From Perca fluviatilis (taxonomy: Eukaryota > Chordata > Actinopteri > Perciformes > Percidae): a stretch of DNA of 64,000 nucleotides. The notes under the pieces were generated by a model. It saw nothing but the letters and a program-made list of their open reading frames with translations. It was not told the origin of the DNA and did no database searches. Position 1 is the stretch's first letter. Each line of letters begins with the position of its first letter. The stretch is from NCBI RefSeq assembly GCF_010015445.1, contig NC_053134.1, positions 9,495,265 through 9,559,264 on the forward strand, read 5' to 3'. This document shows positions 49,708-64,000 of the stretch, piece after piece. Both the position numbers and the translations under genes were made by a program.

Positions 49708-50132
49708 TAATAGTGCGTTCCATTTACCTCGGAACTCGGAAGCCGAAGCGGCGACTGACGTCACACCTGAGTTGAATGCGTTCCATTTACAAGTTCACTG
49801 TTCACGGTTTTCATTAGCTGTAGCCAGGTTAGCCACTGTTAGCAATGCTAGTTTATAACAACGCATTACGCTGTTGTCCACAGATAAAATATGGACAGCA
49901 CTGCGTGTACAACTGATTTAGTGAGACCCAAATTAACACAGAAGTGGTAATAACTGTACATTACTACAGCTTTTTACAACTGTTGATGTACGGGGCAGCC
50001 AGGTTGGATTTTTAGCTCGGGGTACTCGGTGGTTGCCCGAGTTCCGAGCTCGGAAATCAGAGGTCAGGGGGTGTGTTTCCGACTTTGACCTCGGAAAATC
50101 TGAGTTCCGAGTACAAATGGAACGCACTATAA
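49708..50132. mobile_element. Harbinger-like MITE (TAGTGCGTTCC ends)
   Basis: Element 49711-50129. It starts TAGTGCGTTCCATTTACCTC and ends AAATGGAACGCACTA, flanked by TAA at 49708-49710 and 50130-50132. Inner copies of GCGTTCCATTTAC and repeated TCGGAACTCGGA/CCGAGTTCCGAG make a multi-layer inverted structure. The TWA target fits PIF/Harbinger. Confidence 0.82.
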
Positions 50133-51163
50133 GTAGCATTTTAGCAGGAAAATTGAAGCTAAAAGTTATCTATGATGCAAGATAGCTGCAGCTAGGTTAC
50201 TTTTACACATAGTTTTTATTATTAAACTAACTATTATTTATTTATTTATATTTTTTAAATAGTCCGATAACCTTTTATTGCCTTTTGTTGGTTTCCATGC
50301 TCCATTATGTTTAGGTTAATTGACGACAAGCAACCGCTTTATGCTTTCCCTTGAGATTCTATTTGTTCTGTGCAGATACAAATATTTTGTTCCCTGTTAG
50401 ATCTGGATTACAGCGCTGCTTCACAGTCTCAGAACTAAGGGAAAGGTTAGGATATTACAATACAAAAGCTTTTTGTAAATGCACATTTGAAATGGTCTCC
50501 TATTTTATGTGATTCTGTCTTTTTGCCCAAACCCAACTTTACCTTTCCAGATCATTGTTTCAAATCTTTAAAGACTGTGAAAAACACATTTTTTCTGTAA
50601 CCCACTACTGATCCTTTGGAGGACACATTTGTCTTTTCTATTTTGCCTGCCTGGCTCCACAGCTCGAGTTAAAGAAAAATAGTCATATTCAAGGACACAT
50701 CAGCAGGGTGCAGCGGTTTGCTGGGTCACTGGAGGAATGTCATGACCCCTTCTCATAAAAACAACAGCAGGGACCACGGAGTCAAGTATTCGTAGTAGTT
50801 GTATAGTTTAAAAAAATAAACTACTGTATGTTGCACAGTCAGACCCGCTTTCTTTCACAGGGTTTGATTATGCCTGTCACCATCGTTTCCTTTTATAGAG
50901 ACCGTTCCGATTTTAACACGTTGTACGTTGAACAAGTTGTTAGCACACAAGATTAAACATTTATGTGAGGCTGAGAGTCTGTTTAAAGACCTGAGCCACT
51001 CCTCGGCTCTGATTTGTACTCTGGTCACTGACTTAGCAAAGGAGAAAACAATTCTTCTGCCTCATGTTTCACGTCCCATTTCTTTCCGCTTTTAGGTGAA
51101 TGCTATTTTTGTATGCAGGTGTGTGCTTGTGTGAAAGAAGGCTGTGTAAGCATGAGAGACAGA

Positions 51164-51164
<1 letters not shown>
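50133..51164. other. Intronic sequence, nothing recognised
   Basis: No feature supported. Confidence 0.5.

Positions 51165-51232
<68 letters not shown>
51165..51232. repeat. (TG)n microsatellite
   Basis: 68-bp pure tract followed by G-rich simple sequence to about 51295. Confidence 0.97.
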
Positions 51233-51233
<1 letters not shown>

Positions 51234-51665
51234 TGTTTCAAAGTCTACATCCTGTCTGTGTGGGAGAAGGGAGGGGGGGACGGGGGGGGACGGGGTGCTC
51301 CATCTGACTGCAGCTCGAGACTGCCATCTATGGGGACTGATAAGCTCAGATGATGGAGATCCAGCAAGTAGATAAAACACAATCACAGTAACTGCAAGGT
51401 AGCTTTGCTTCCAATTATTATAAGACTTTTAGAATAAGGAGGAGTGTGATTCATGACTAAAGGGTTTAAGGGATAACTGGACTTTTGTAAATGCTAAGGG
51501 TTCAAATAGCCTCTAAAGTGTAACTACTTTACATTTTCTGCAAGATGCTCACAACCCAACGGAAACTTTTTCCAGGGGACACGCAGGGAGTGATGCGCAG
51601 GGCTGAGGCAAACATTGTTGCAACATGGTTTGTGGTTTATGAAGTTATTGAAGTCTGCTATCCAT

Positions 51666-51767
51666 CATTGTGATCGCTTGATTCAGATATTATAATAACA
51701 AGCCAAAGGCTAACGCTAGATTAACAGCAGATATCTGCAATAATATCTGAATCATGCCATCACAATG
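51666..51767. repeat. Inverted repeat, 28-bp arms
   Basis: CATTGTGATCGCTTGATTCA... at 51666-51693 pairs with its complement at 51740-51767, 26 of 28 positions, loop 46 nt. It may be a tiny MITE; no target duplication seen. Confidence 0.8.
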
Positions 51768-51831
51768 TTGTGTAGACCAAAGACACTTACATTTTAGGTA
51801 CTTTTTTCAACACCACTGACACATTCTTTTA

Positions 51832-51905
51832 AATGCTGCACGTGTGTTGTCAAATTGGGTAAAGATGTTTCTTCATTTGCTTGTGTTGCTTGTATTTGCA
51901 TGGGT
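51832..51905 (+). mobile_element. Fragment related to the hAT at 59800-60342
   Basis: AAATGCTGCACGTGTGTTGTC then AAATTGGGTAAAGATGTTTC and TTTGCTTGTGTT parallels 60225-60285 (AAATGCTGCGCATGTGTTGTC, AATTAATGAAGATGTTTTC). Both termini are missing. Confidence 0.65.
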
Positions 51906-54702
51906 TTTCTTACTTTGCATGCATGCGTTGAGCTCTCAGGACCACCGTATGACAATCATTAATGACAAAATGAACATGCTGGATCAGACAATATGGCATT
52001 TGTGGAGTGCAGCCAATGATTTACGATCATTTCTTTTCAAAGTGATGTTAAAAAGTAATCAAAGCCGCAGCTTTGAGCAGGTATGGGATTGAACCATTTT
52101 AAAGTATTTCAGACATAAATCACTCAACAGAGAGCATCTTCACAACTTTCCATACAGCTCATGCACACCATGAATTGAGGGAAATTACTTGACTGGAAAT
52201 ATAAAACCACCACAGGCAAAAAAAGGTCAGTTTGGCTTTTGTAACCGGGTCCACCAAGACCCTCATGATCTGAAATACAATTTTCAGTACTGAATTATGG
52301 GTTTTCACAGAAAAGAATAAACAGCTTTTTCTTCAAAAGGCAAACATGAAAGTCTGGACTTACAGCAGGAGGTGGTTAAGAGGAAAACAAGCCCCCCCCC
52401 CAAAAAAAAACAACAACCTCCATGAGCAAGACAAACATAGCTGTGACTTGATTTTGGATGAGTAGCCTATATGTCTGCTAGCGTGTTGCTGAGAAGGCCA
52501 TTTTATTCAGCCACCCTGTGTCCATTTCTCATTACTTGCGGATTACATCTTGAGTCCTATATAATAAGACCAGCGCTGAAGACAGTAATCAGTCTGTCAA
52601 ATGCAGCAAGGGGAACAATAGTTCATGCACAATAAACATAGCAATTTTCTTCAAACTATCAAGTCTCACTGTGGAACAATTTGACTACACTACCTGCGCT
52701 GGAAATAGGCAATGACAGCAAGATTGTATAACTCAACAAAAGGCTCAACATGTCCATTAGGATGACCTGCTAAGCTCTAAGCTAGAAGTTGAGAAAAGTG
52801 TTGAGAGAGTGCTGCTGACTTCTACCTTTTATTAGAGAGCTACTCTTAGATATCCTTAATAATTCAGGAGCTCTGGAAGTGGGGTCTTTATAGAGTAAAA
52901 CAGAGTGGACGTGATAATGCGAGTTCTATTCTCCATCCCTGAAAATACTTTGATGTCTTTTTCTCATCCAAGGAATAAAATAAAAAATAAAAAACAGTTT
53001 CATACTGATGTCTGTGTGAAGAAAAAAATGAATTTGTAATAGTAGAATAATCAATTCCGATAAAAATAAGACTCCATCTTTCCACTGGCCTTCTGTTGAC
53101 TTCTCCTCTCCAGCTTTATCATCACTTTCCAAACTTATTTCCTCAGCTCGACAGTGCTGAGGTATACATACATGTGCATGAGTAAGACCCAGTATCAGTA
53201 ATGGAGGCATCGCCTCACTGGTAGCCAGAGGCAACATATCTCAGGTGCCCTTCTTTCAAGGCCAAGTAAATCTAATATATATAAAAAAAAGAAAAAAATG
53301 ACATATAAAACAGTGAGTCATTTTGCAGGCACTAAATCTCCCAGATCCATTCCTAGATCCCAGACACGGTCTTCATTTCCTGTTGTGTCAAACCTGTCGG
53401 GTTCAATTACATGAAGCAAGTGTTTTCCGCCGCTCGGGCAACATCTGTATCCTAATTGCTCATAAACAGTCAGTGCCCAGCGCTCCGAGGCACGGTTTCG
53501 GCGGTGATTAGTTCACAAATGAGCGGCTTACATTTGTAGCCACGCAACTCTGAGATTATTCATCTCCCGGAGGCGGCAGCTACGAGATGCTTGCCTCAGC
53601 ACTCAGCTCCTCTGCAAGATGACCCCCAACACTGTCCAGCAAATCATCCATTGACTGAATGTAGGCGTGCGTCATATTTCACACATGACATGACAAATAG
53701 GTTAATACTCGACTGGAAGACATACACATTCACCTGCAAACATACACCAACTATTTTTTTTTACACTGGAATTGTACAAGCATAGCACACAATGTGAGGA
53801 CTGCAGTCACTTACAGCACATACAGTCAACCTAAAAATCATATCACTCATATTCACGTGTGCATAGGGTTAATTTTTTACAGAGTTTTACTAAAACATAC
53901 TTGGATTGTGTTCAAAAAGGAGCAGGCTGGTTTAAAAAAAAAAAAAAACTTTTCATTTGGATTTTATGTCCCACAACAGAAGTAGTTTTTTTAGTTTTTT
54001 TTTTTTTTAGGTTTTCAGGGGACGAGCTGCTGAGAGTAATTGAAAAAAGAAAAGAACGGTTAATGATTTTGCTATGCATATTTGTGTAGTAGTGATCTAC
54101 TTATAAATTTGATACTATTTTTGATTAATTTAAATGAGATTTTTTATTTATTTTTTTATCTAAATTTGCTATACTGTATACTGGTATCAGAAAATACTCT
54201 CATTTACATCACGTAAATGGTTTTAACCATATCGCCCAGTTCGTCAAGGTAATTACAGGAGGCTAACCTGGCTTACCTTAACAAGCTAAAGGAGAACGCA
54301 AAGCCCCCCCTCCCCCGAAACAGAAGCTAACCCTGGGCCGGTACAGGGCGTGGATGTATGGGTACAGGGCCAGGCAGCATGACGGAGACAACCGCAGGAC
54401 AGAGAACACTACAGGCGGTGACCCGATGCTGGTTAGTAAATAGGCAGGAACACTTAAAGCGGGAGGAAGCGTGGGTTAATATGTGGATTGATACTGGGAT
54501 GTCTACACAACTGTGTGAGTCGATTCAAGTTCAAAACATCTGTTCATGTAATGTCTTCTTCTAGTCTATTGGCTATTGAGGTTTTTTTCCTGGCACACGT
54601 CACTTACACATTTTGCACTTACTGCGGTGTCTTGTGTACACTGTTTACATATTTGTGCTCATCATATGTACATTTCATGTACCAGTGTTATTGTTGAATA
54701 CA
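51906..54702. other. Intronic sequence, little recognised
   Basis: No exon supported. At 54225-54243 AACCATATCGCCCAGTTC looks like a decayed hAT right end, without a partner. A and T runs lie at 53935-53949 and 53990-54010. Confidence 0.45.
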
Positions 54703-55137
54703 TTGTGAATTAGAGCTGAAGATCTTTGCCTTTGTCTTAATTTCTATCCTTTTACACGGGCTCGTGTCGGGCTCAGGCTTGCGCTCCGGGTTGCGCGGTA
54801 AATGATGTAAATTTATGATCAGGTGATGCGTTTGGATTAGCGCAAAAACGGATGCTGAGGAGGTGAAATGGAGGCTGGCCTCTGGAGGACTAATTTAATT
54901 TATTTGTTCCAACTTTCAAGTGGCCAATAGCCTGATAGTCACGAATAAATGATGTTAAAAAATGTATAAAGGACTCATTCTTGAAATAGGCAAAAGAGCT
55001 GGGTGTGTGCGCACCTTTATAATGTCGGGCTGTAAACAGGTTCGGGCTTTTAAAAAGCTGTCAATCAAAATGTACTTGTCGGGCTCGGGCCTTGTCGGGC
55101 CGAACTTTTAAGGCCCGATTACAACTCTATTGTGAAT
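54703..55137. mobile_element. hAT MITE (TAGAGYTG ends)
   Basis: Element 54711-55129. It starts TAGAGCTGAAGATC and ends GATTACAACTCTA. The exact 8-bp duplication is ttgtgaat at 54703-54710 and 55130-55137. Subterminal CGGGCTC/TCGGGCCTT repeats are inverted. Confidence 0.88.
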
Positions 55138-55224
55138 ACATATTTCTAAAATTGTATGATGTTTTTGTTGAGTTATTATTACACTATACTTTTTCTGACC
55201 TTTTTGAATCTTGCCCTTGACAAA

Positions 55225-55425
55225 TAACCCATATTACAAAAAAGACTAAAACTAAAACTAATAAAAACTAAACTAAAACTAAGCATTTTCAAAAAATAAA
55301 AACTAAACTAGCAAAACCGCTTTGAAAACTAATTAAAACTAAACTGAATTTGAAAACAAAAAGTCAAAACGAAATAAAAATAAAAACTAATGATAAATGC
55401 TATAATAACCTTGGTGTATACACAG
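55225..55425. mobile_element. DNA-transposon right-end fragment (TAAAACTAA-rich)
   Basis: Irregular AAAACTAA repeats lead to GCTATAATAACCTTGG, which resembles the terminus of a fish element whose opposite end would start CCAAGGTTAT. That end is not found here. Confidence 0.4.
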
Positions 55426-55679
55426 TAGAATATATTAGAGGCATGTTCGCGAGTCTGCCCTCTCATTGGCTACTGCTCTGCAAAAGTTGACTTGGAGTCA
55501 ACTTTGGGAGAGCGGGGAGAGCGGTGAACATCCGGGCACTTTCGCCGCCGTCGTCAGTGGATTCCGCTCGTACCGCTGTTCTCATGGGGAATGAATTTGC
55601 TCCGCTCTGCCGTTATTTCTGCTTTCTATTTCTGCTCAAATATACAAGTAAAAATAACTGTTGCTGTGTGTTTTCTCTA
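55426..55679. other. Intronic spacer, nothing recognised
   Basis: No feature seen; the short frame from 55524 runs into the ATA repeat. Confidence 0.5.
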
Positions 55680-55705
55680 CATAATAATAATAATAATAAT
55701 AATAA
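55680..55705. repeat. (ATA)n/(TTA)n LINE tail repeat
   Basis: Trinucleotide tract of about 26 bp, the 3' tail of the L2 LINE read on the minus strand. Confidence 0.9.
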
Positions 55706-55836
55706 GTTTATTTGATATAGCACCTTTCACAGACAGAATCACAAAGTGCTTCACAAGATAAAAATTTGTACAAAACATAGTGAATTATACAACAATAAAG
55801 ATAAAAGAATAAAAACAGTCATTAAAAGGCAACATT

Positions 55837-56460
55837 TTACATAAATGAATCAAAAGCAAATTTAAACAAGTGCGTCTTCAGCTGCTTTTTAAAAGCTTCA
55901 ACAGAGACTGCAGAACGTAAGGCAATAGGAAGCGCATTCCACAGGTTTGGAGCCACCGCTTCTTTTCTTTTTATTTATTAAAACAGGAAAGGATTAGACA
56001 CAATCGGGCCTGGCTCAGTATAAAACTGATTTTCAGCAGGTTCCTGGAACGGTCACCTCTAGTCTTTAAACGGGTGCGTGGGACAACCAGTAATCCCTGG
56101 TTAGAAGACCTGAGGGGCCTATTTGTAGTGTATGAATGGAGCAGGTCCGAGATATACGCCGGAGCCTGACCATGCAAAGCTTTATAAGTCAGAACCAAAA
56201 CTTTAAATTTGATCCTGTAGTTAATCGGAAGCCAATGTAATGAGTATAAAACTGGAGTAATGTGTGACATCCTGCTAGACCTGGTTAGCAGCCTTGCAGC
56301 TGAATTCTGGACTAGTTGTAAACGGTCCTGTGACGATTTGCTGAGACAGGTGAAAATAGAGTTGCAGTAGTCAAGCCGAGATAAAATAAAAGCATGAATA
56401 ATCATCTCAAGCTCAGAATGTGAAACTAATTTTGGCATTTTGGCAATGTTTCTTAATTGA
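55837..56460 (-). pseudogene. L2-type LINE reverse transcriptase, C-terminal region
   Basis: On the minus strand: FQLRNIAKMPKLVSHSE, LEMIIHAFILSRLDYCNSI, LQLVQNSAARLLTRSSRMSH, ITPVLYSLHWLPINYRIKFK, LTYKALHGQAPAYISDLL, LVVPRTRLKTRGDRS. After the insert it resumes with AVAPNLWNALPIALRSAVS and VEAFKKQLKTHLFKFAFDSFM, then stop. 'LDYCN..', 'Q..AARL', 'L.WLP...RI.FK' and 'WN.LP..LR' are the markers of the region downstream of the palm in L2/CR1-group LINEs. The endonuclease and catalytic YxDD region are absent. Non-autonomous and interrupted. Confidence 0.87.
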
Positions 56461-56588
56461 AAGTAACATGTGTAATATGTTGATCCAAGTACATGTTATT
56501 ATCAAATAAACATGTTCTTGTCTTTCGGGCAGAGAACTTCGGCTTCGTTGCAGCCTTGTTTTATGACAAATGCTGAATTGTTGCTGAG

Positions 56589-56608
56589 TTGTTGTTGTTG
56601 TTGTTGTA

Positions 56609-56645
<37 letters not shown>

Positions 56646-56666
56646 TTGCTGCCGGTCGTCGTCGTC
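56589..56666. repeat. Compound (TTG)n-(TCG)n microsatellite
   Basis: Six TTG units then about twelve CGT units, with a GTCGTCGTCGG echo to 56668. A CpG-rich triplet repeat is unusual in this AT-rich setting. Open frames across it are artefacts. Confidence 0.93.
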
Positions 56667-56699
56667 GGTCTTATGTTATACATGGATGTGTGCAATATT

Positions 56700-56790
56700 G
56701 TTTTCTTTTAAGCACCGTTGGGAGGGGCACTCGTACTTTTGTTGTATTCATTGCAATACAATGACAATAAAGGCTTCTTATCTTATCTTA
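56700..56790 (+). mobile_element. Retroposon 3' tail
   Basis: Ends CAATGACAATAAAGGCTTC followed by TTATCTTATCTTA, the polyadenylation-like tail with short terminal repeats seen at 3' ends of fish LINE/SINE copies. The 5' part is not identifiable. Confidence 0.5.
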
Positions 56791-57764
56791 GCAGCGGAAG
56801 TTTTTCATAAGTCTGCTTCTCAGGTCACCTTCAGCAGTGAAACGCTCCGAGGGTTTATCCTCACACAGGCCAACTGTGTACGACACAGAGCCCCAAAGGC
56901 CCATAATCCTCCACCTGAGAGAACTGCAGCAGAGTAGATCCTCTGTGATGGTCGGGGAGGAGTTGTGGCTGTGTTATTTATCACTGCTAAGGTAGGCAGT
57001 GTGTTTATTCAAGACAACTTACACTTTACATTCCCTTTGACAGCGTTTCATATCCCGACCGCTCGTTAGGCACAAAGTGAGCTCCTTTAGTAGTGAACGA
57101 ACACACACATTTTTCTCTTGAAAACAAAATCAGTTCATTTCCATTAAGATGGATGCTGGAGGCAATCCCAGCTCCCAAGCTCTGAAAATCACAACAATTC
57201 GTGATGACATTAACCTGACTGTTGGAACACATTAATATGCCTGCTTCAGTCTTCAGAGCGAGACAATTTTCCATATTCTCAGAGTTTTCTATTTCAACTT
57301 TAGAGACATAATTACATCTATTTTTCATTTAGATTGGCGGAAGTACAGAGAAGTCAGATGTTGGAGTGCGAGAATAATTATCTATTTGGATAAAAGGAAG
57401 CCCTGCTCAATATAGCTCACCAGAGGACTTGGCAGAGATCAGAAATACTAAATGACATTGTATGTGTTCCTTCATTTTAAATGAATCAAATGTGTGTGTG
57501 ACAGAGAGAAGTGAGATGACGCAGCTTTTCCAACTTCTGCTACCTTTTCTTTAATAACACAATGTCAGAAGCAGTGGCCTTGATCTTCTTGGTTACTTTA
57601 TCCAAATGAAATAGATTGAAGGAGTTTTCATTTTGAGAATCAAGGATGATAAAAACTACAAAGTCCGAATGGGTGTGCAGACTTTTACTACTCCCTATTT
57701 ATGACAGTGAGCAGCGACTGATTACATTCACCTTTGGGTCTTTATGGGTTTGGGGGGGAGGGGA
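56791..57764. other. Intronic sequence, nothing recognised
   Basis: No feature supported. Confidence 0.5.
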
Positions 57765-57820
57765 GGGACTGAGCCTCTGTAAATGGGCGCACGCTCTACC
57801 AGGTGAGCGACCAGGCGCCC
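57765..57820 (-). mobile_element. tRNA-derived SINE head fragment (GGGCGCCC type)
   Basis: Minus-strand GGGCGCCTGGTCGCTCACC with A box-like TCGCTCACCTGGTAGAGCG and the CGCCCATTTACAGAGG linker; body and tail are missing apart from a G-rich remnant. Confidence 0.7.
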
Positions 57821-57896
57821 AAAACCAACCAGATTTGATTGACGATGCACATCAAAGGCTACACTTCATCGGTACCGTCTTCTAGTCTGGTTTGTT

Positions 57897-58440
57897 TAAC
57901 CCTCCTGTTGTCCTCGGGGCAAATTTGACTTGTTTTCAAAGTTTCTATATCAGACATTTGGGTTTCTTTCAACCAAACTGCCACAAAAATAACATGGATG
58001 GTTCCAGAAAACGACCTTCACAAGTGAAATTAAGGATCAGATCTCTACTATCATTGAATTTGGGGTGTTTTATTCAATTTAATAGCATTATCCTGACTAA
58101 AACATTGACATATCTGTGATTATCCATTACCTTCATTGCTCTGATCTTAACTATTAGTCAAAATCATCAATCAGTTTTGCTTTTTTCTACCACAAAAAAA
58201 ATTTAGATAATTTCCTATAAATGAGATTTATTGACCATAAATTCTAGAAATAAGTATAAAACTAAGTAAAACTAACTAAAATAAGTTTGTGCTAGCGGTG
58301 AATATACTGGTGGAAATGGAAAAAAGTGCCAAAATATTTTTTTTTTTTAACTAGCAAAACAGAGAGAGAAAAAAAAAAAAAAAAAAAAACAGTTTAAAAA
58401 AAAGTGTTAATTTTGACCCGGGAGGACAACACAAGGGTTA
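57897..58440. mobile_element. MITE (TAACCCTYSTGTTGTCCTC ends)
   Basis: The left end, TAACCCTCCTGTTGTCCTCG followed by GGGCAAATTTGAC, and the right end, TTTTGACCCGGGAGGACAACACAAGGGTTA, are long inverted repeats. About 540 bp, interior AT-rich with A/T runs, no coding relic. Shares terminal motif with 20281-20404. Target duplication unclear. Confidence 0.82.
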
Positions 58441-58628
58441 CTTTGTAAATAGTTATTTCTTTTTAAATTATGTATGTTAATGTTATGTAGTATTTTGTTT
58501 TTTTTAATAGTTCATAAAGCAGCGAGCGAGTGGGTGTGTTGATGGCGTTGCTATCGTGCGTCTGGCGCTACCAGAAGTAAACAAACAACAAGGGTGAGGA
58601 AGAAGACGGCACAAAGTCGGAAACAGCA

Positions 58629-58800
58629 ATGTCTCACTGGAGAGACGACGAGAACAACATTCAAAACTGTTGTCGGTAAGGACCGATGCCGAAATTGTCA
58701 GACAAATTCAAGGAACGAAAAGAGACTTGGTTGTTTATGACCAAATATGGACACATGGCCGCGGTGTAACTGCCGTCATGTCCTGCCTCCTGCACGCTCC
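58629..58800 (+). pseudogene. Myb/SANT-like DNA-binding domain relic
   Basis: MSHWRDDE at 58629 (frame then shifts) and VRTDAEIVRQIQGTKRDLVV, YDQI follow the spacing of Myb/SANT-like domains in which W..DE is followed by 'L......DAEI..QI....R....V...I'. Such domains occur in the second protein of Harbinger elements and in domesticated MSANTD genes. Frame change, no downstream helix 3, no Harbinger ends seen around it. Moderate-to-low certainty. Confidence 0.4.
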
Positions 58801-58887
58801 AGAGACAGGGGGACAGAGGTCTACGGTGTTTAACTTACGTTTTACATTATATTGGACATTATTTTATTTGTTTGTTTTGCATTTTGT

Positions 58888-58970
58888 GGTGGCAGTAGCT
58901 CAGTCCGTAGGGATCTGGCTTGGGAACCGGAGGGTCGCCGGCTCAAGTCACGGTGCGGACCACAGAGTGT
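58888..58970 (+). mobile_element. tRNA-derived SINE head (GGTGGCAGTAGCTCAG type), truncated
   Basis: GGTGGCAGTAGCTCAGTCCG (A box) and CGGCTCAAGTCACGGTGCGG (B box, mutated) form the 5' tRNA part of a third SINE type common in percomorph fish. The body is cut off after CAGAGTGTGCC. Confidence 0.75.
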
Positions 58971-59369
<399 letters not shown>

Positions 59370-59712
59370 ATAGCACAGCAAATTGCATCTATTCACAATT
59401 ATTTTCACACGCACACATCCTTTCTGTTTCTCCAGCAGGAGCAAGTTGTGGCACTAGATCTGCTGTAATTGCTGGTGCTTTTTCTACACCATGCAGAGCC
59501 TTTGACAGTAATCCTTGACACACTAACTTGCTTATTAAACGTTGGCAACAGGCAAGCCTCCTCCTTTACTCCCAGGAAAGCTTCCATACTGGCAGAAAGG
59601 GGTGGCAGGATGTACATACATGAGATAACACTAAGAAATTAACAGAAAGGAAAAAAAGAAGGGAAAAGTGTGGAAAAATGTAGGAAAAGAACAAACAAAA
59701 TAAACAGTATAA

Positions 59713-59717
<5 letters not shown>
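59370..59717. other. Intronic spacer, nothing recognised
   Basis: No feature seen. Confidence 0.5.

Positions 59718-59783
<66 letters not shown>
59718..59783. repeat. (TG)n microsatellite
   Basis: 66-bp pure tract followed by GA repeats that served as target for the next element. Confidence 0.97.
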
Positions 59784-59789
<6 letters not shown>

Positions 59790-59791
59790 CG

Positions 59792-60350
59792 AGAGAGAGT
59801 ACGGTGGCCAACAGGGCCAAACAAACTCGTCATTAATTTGACAACACATGCGCAGCATTTAGCAAACGTGCTGCATATACGCACAACACAACCAAATACA
59901 CAAACGCGCTGCAAATATAGAAACGATGCAAAAAAGAAAAGCACACAATCCCCGAAAACAAATGCACCAGGAAAACGCTGCATCCAGTTTACACAACGGA
60001 AGTTCTTCCAGGCCTCTAAGGGGAGCGCTACGTGGAACAGCTTGATTTACCACAGGCTTACAGAGCCGTCTCTGCTGATTGGGTATCACCTGTGACCTGA
60101 GCCAATAAACTAGAGACACACCCACCAAACGAGAGAACACATATCTCAAACATAGACTTAATATTTACAGTCTATGATCTCAAAGCAGTTTCCCAACGGT
60201 TCTCTCTCGCTCGCTCTCGTTTGCTAAATGCTGCGCATGTGTTGTCAAATTAATGAAGATGTTTTCTTAATTTGCTTGCGTTTTGTCTAATTTGCGAGTG
60301 TTTCATTAAGTTGCAGGGCGTTTGCCCCTGTCGGCCACCGTAAGAGAGAG
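59792..60350. mobile_element. hAT element (TACGGTGGCC ends) with long inverted repeats
   Basis: Element 59800-60342. It starts TACGGTGGCCAACAGGG and ends CCCTGTCGGCCACCGTA, flanked by agagagag on both sides (59792-59799, 60343-60350; low complexity, so weaker evidence). A second inverted pair (TTTGACAACACATGCGCAGC and its complement) lies inside, giving long composite arms. A 26-bp hAT relic is inserted within it. Confidence 0.82.
60143..60184. mobile_element. hAT collapsed to 26 bp between intact target duplications
   Basis: The 26 bp CATAGACT...AGTCTATG at 60151-60176 consist of two inverted 8-bp ends and a 10-bp middle. They are flanked by the exact 8-bp duplication atctcaaa at 60143-60150 and 60177-60184. 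The ends match those of the 457-bp element at 31097-31553. Confidence 0.85.

Positions 60351-64000
<3,650 letters not shown>

Larger units (their letters stand above)
55680..56500 (-). mobile_element. L2-type LINE, 5'-truncated 3' end
   Basis: Minus strand. It retains the C-terminal part of the reverse transcriptase ORF, a stop at 55837-55839, a short 3' UTR, and the hallmark tail AAAGGTGCTATATCAAATAA followed by a (TTA)n tract at 55680-55705. A foreign insert of about 90 bp interrupts the coding part at 55961-56050. The 5' limit near 56500 is approximate. Confidence 0.88.

Noticed and set aside
56512..56937. 141-codon frame with Arg/Cys runs
   Set aside because: The runs are translations of the TTG/TCG triplet repeat.

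Overview
The window reads as a non-coding stretch of a ray-finned fish (teleost, probably percomorph-like) genome. The signs are very long (CA)n/(GT)n microsatellites, teleost-type tRNA-derived SINEs, and many short inverted-repeat DNA transposons of the hAT, PIF/Harbinger and TTAA-targeting classes. There is also an L2-type LINE end and an L1-type LINE scrap. No bacterial, viral or organellar gene is visible.

Only one host coding exon can be supported. It is a 117-nt, phase 1-1 exon on the minus strand at 20968-21084 that matches the start of the guanylate-kinase-like region of the synaptic/junctional scaffold MAGI2. It has a consensus GTAAGT donor and an AG acceptor. No neighbouring magi2 exon is found, so the window is inferred to lie in two giant introns: at least 42.9 kb upstream (21087-64000) and at least 20.9 kb downstream (1-20967), gene on the minus strand.

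Layout: 0.6-2.7 kb, hAT with a BED-finger relic and a nested SINE; 4-6 kb, two SINEs with clean target duplications; 6.1-7.2 kb, Harbinger deletion derivative with a HARBI1-like C-terminus; 8.9-9.3 kb, TTAA MITE split by a SINE; 11.5 kb, compound CA repeat; 12.2-12.5 kb, unidentified open frame behind a good acceptor; 13.3-18.2 kb, degenerate hAT, SINEs, a TTAA MITE and two hATs; 20.97 kb, magi2 exon; 22.4-24.6 kb, CA/GT tracts; 25-27 kb, hAT containing a Harbinger-like MITE and a second hAT; 27.8-28.8 kb, one TTAA MITE inserted in another; 31-40.9 kb, three hATs and a candidate MITE; 39.7-42.7 kb, duplicated segment whose second copy holds only a 33-bp stub of the hAT; 42.85 kb, L1-type relic; 44.75-45.4 kb, element carrying a RecQ-like helicase relic; 46.4-50.1 kb, piggyBac-like, hAT-like and Harbinger-like MITEs and a hairpin; 54.7-56.5 kb, hAT and L2 LINE end; 57.9-60.3 kb, MITE, SANT-like relic, SINE head, and a hAT containing a second hAT shrunk to 26 bp.

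Nothing here is a credible new biological system. The most informative observations are about transposon history: a paralogous empty site, an identical insertion in duplicated DNA, a 26-bp collapsed hAT, and target duplications that follow the hAT nTnnnnAn preference. All calls come from reading the sequence; no database search was possible.
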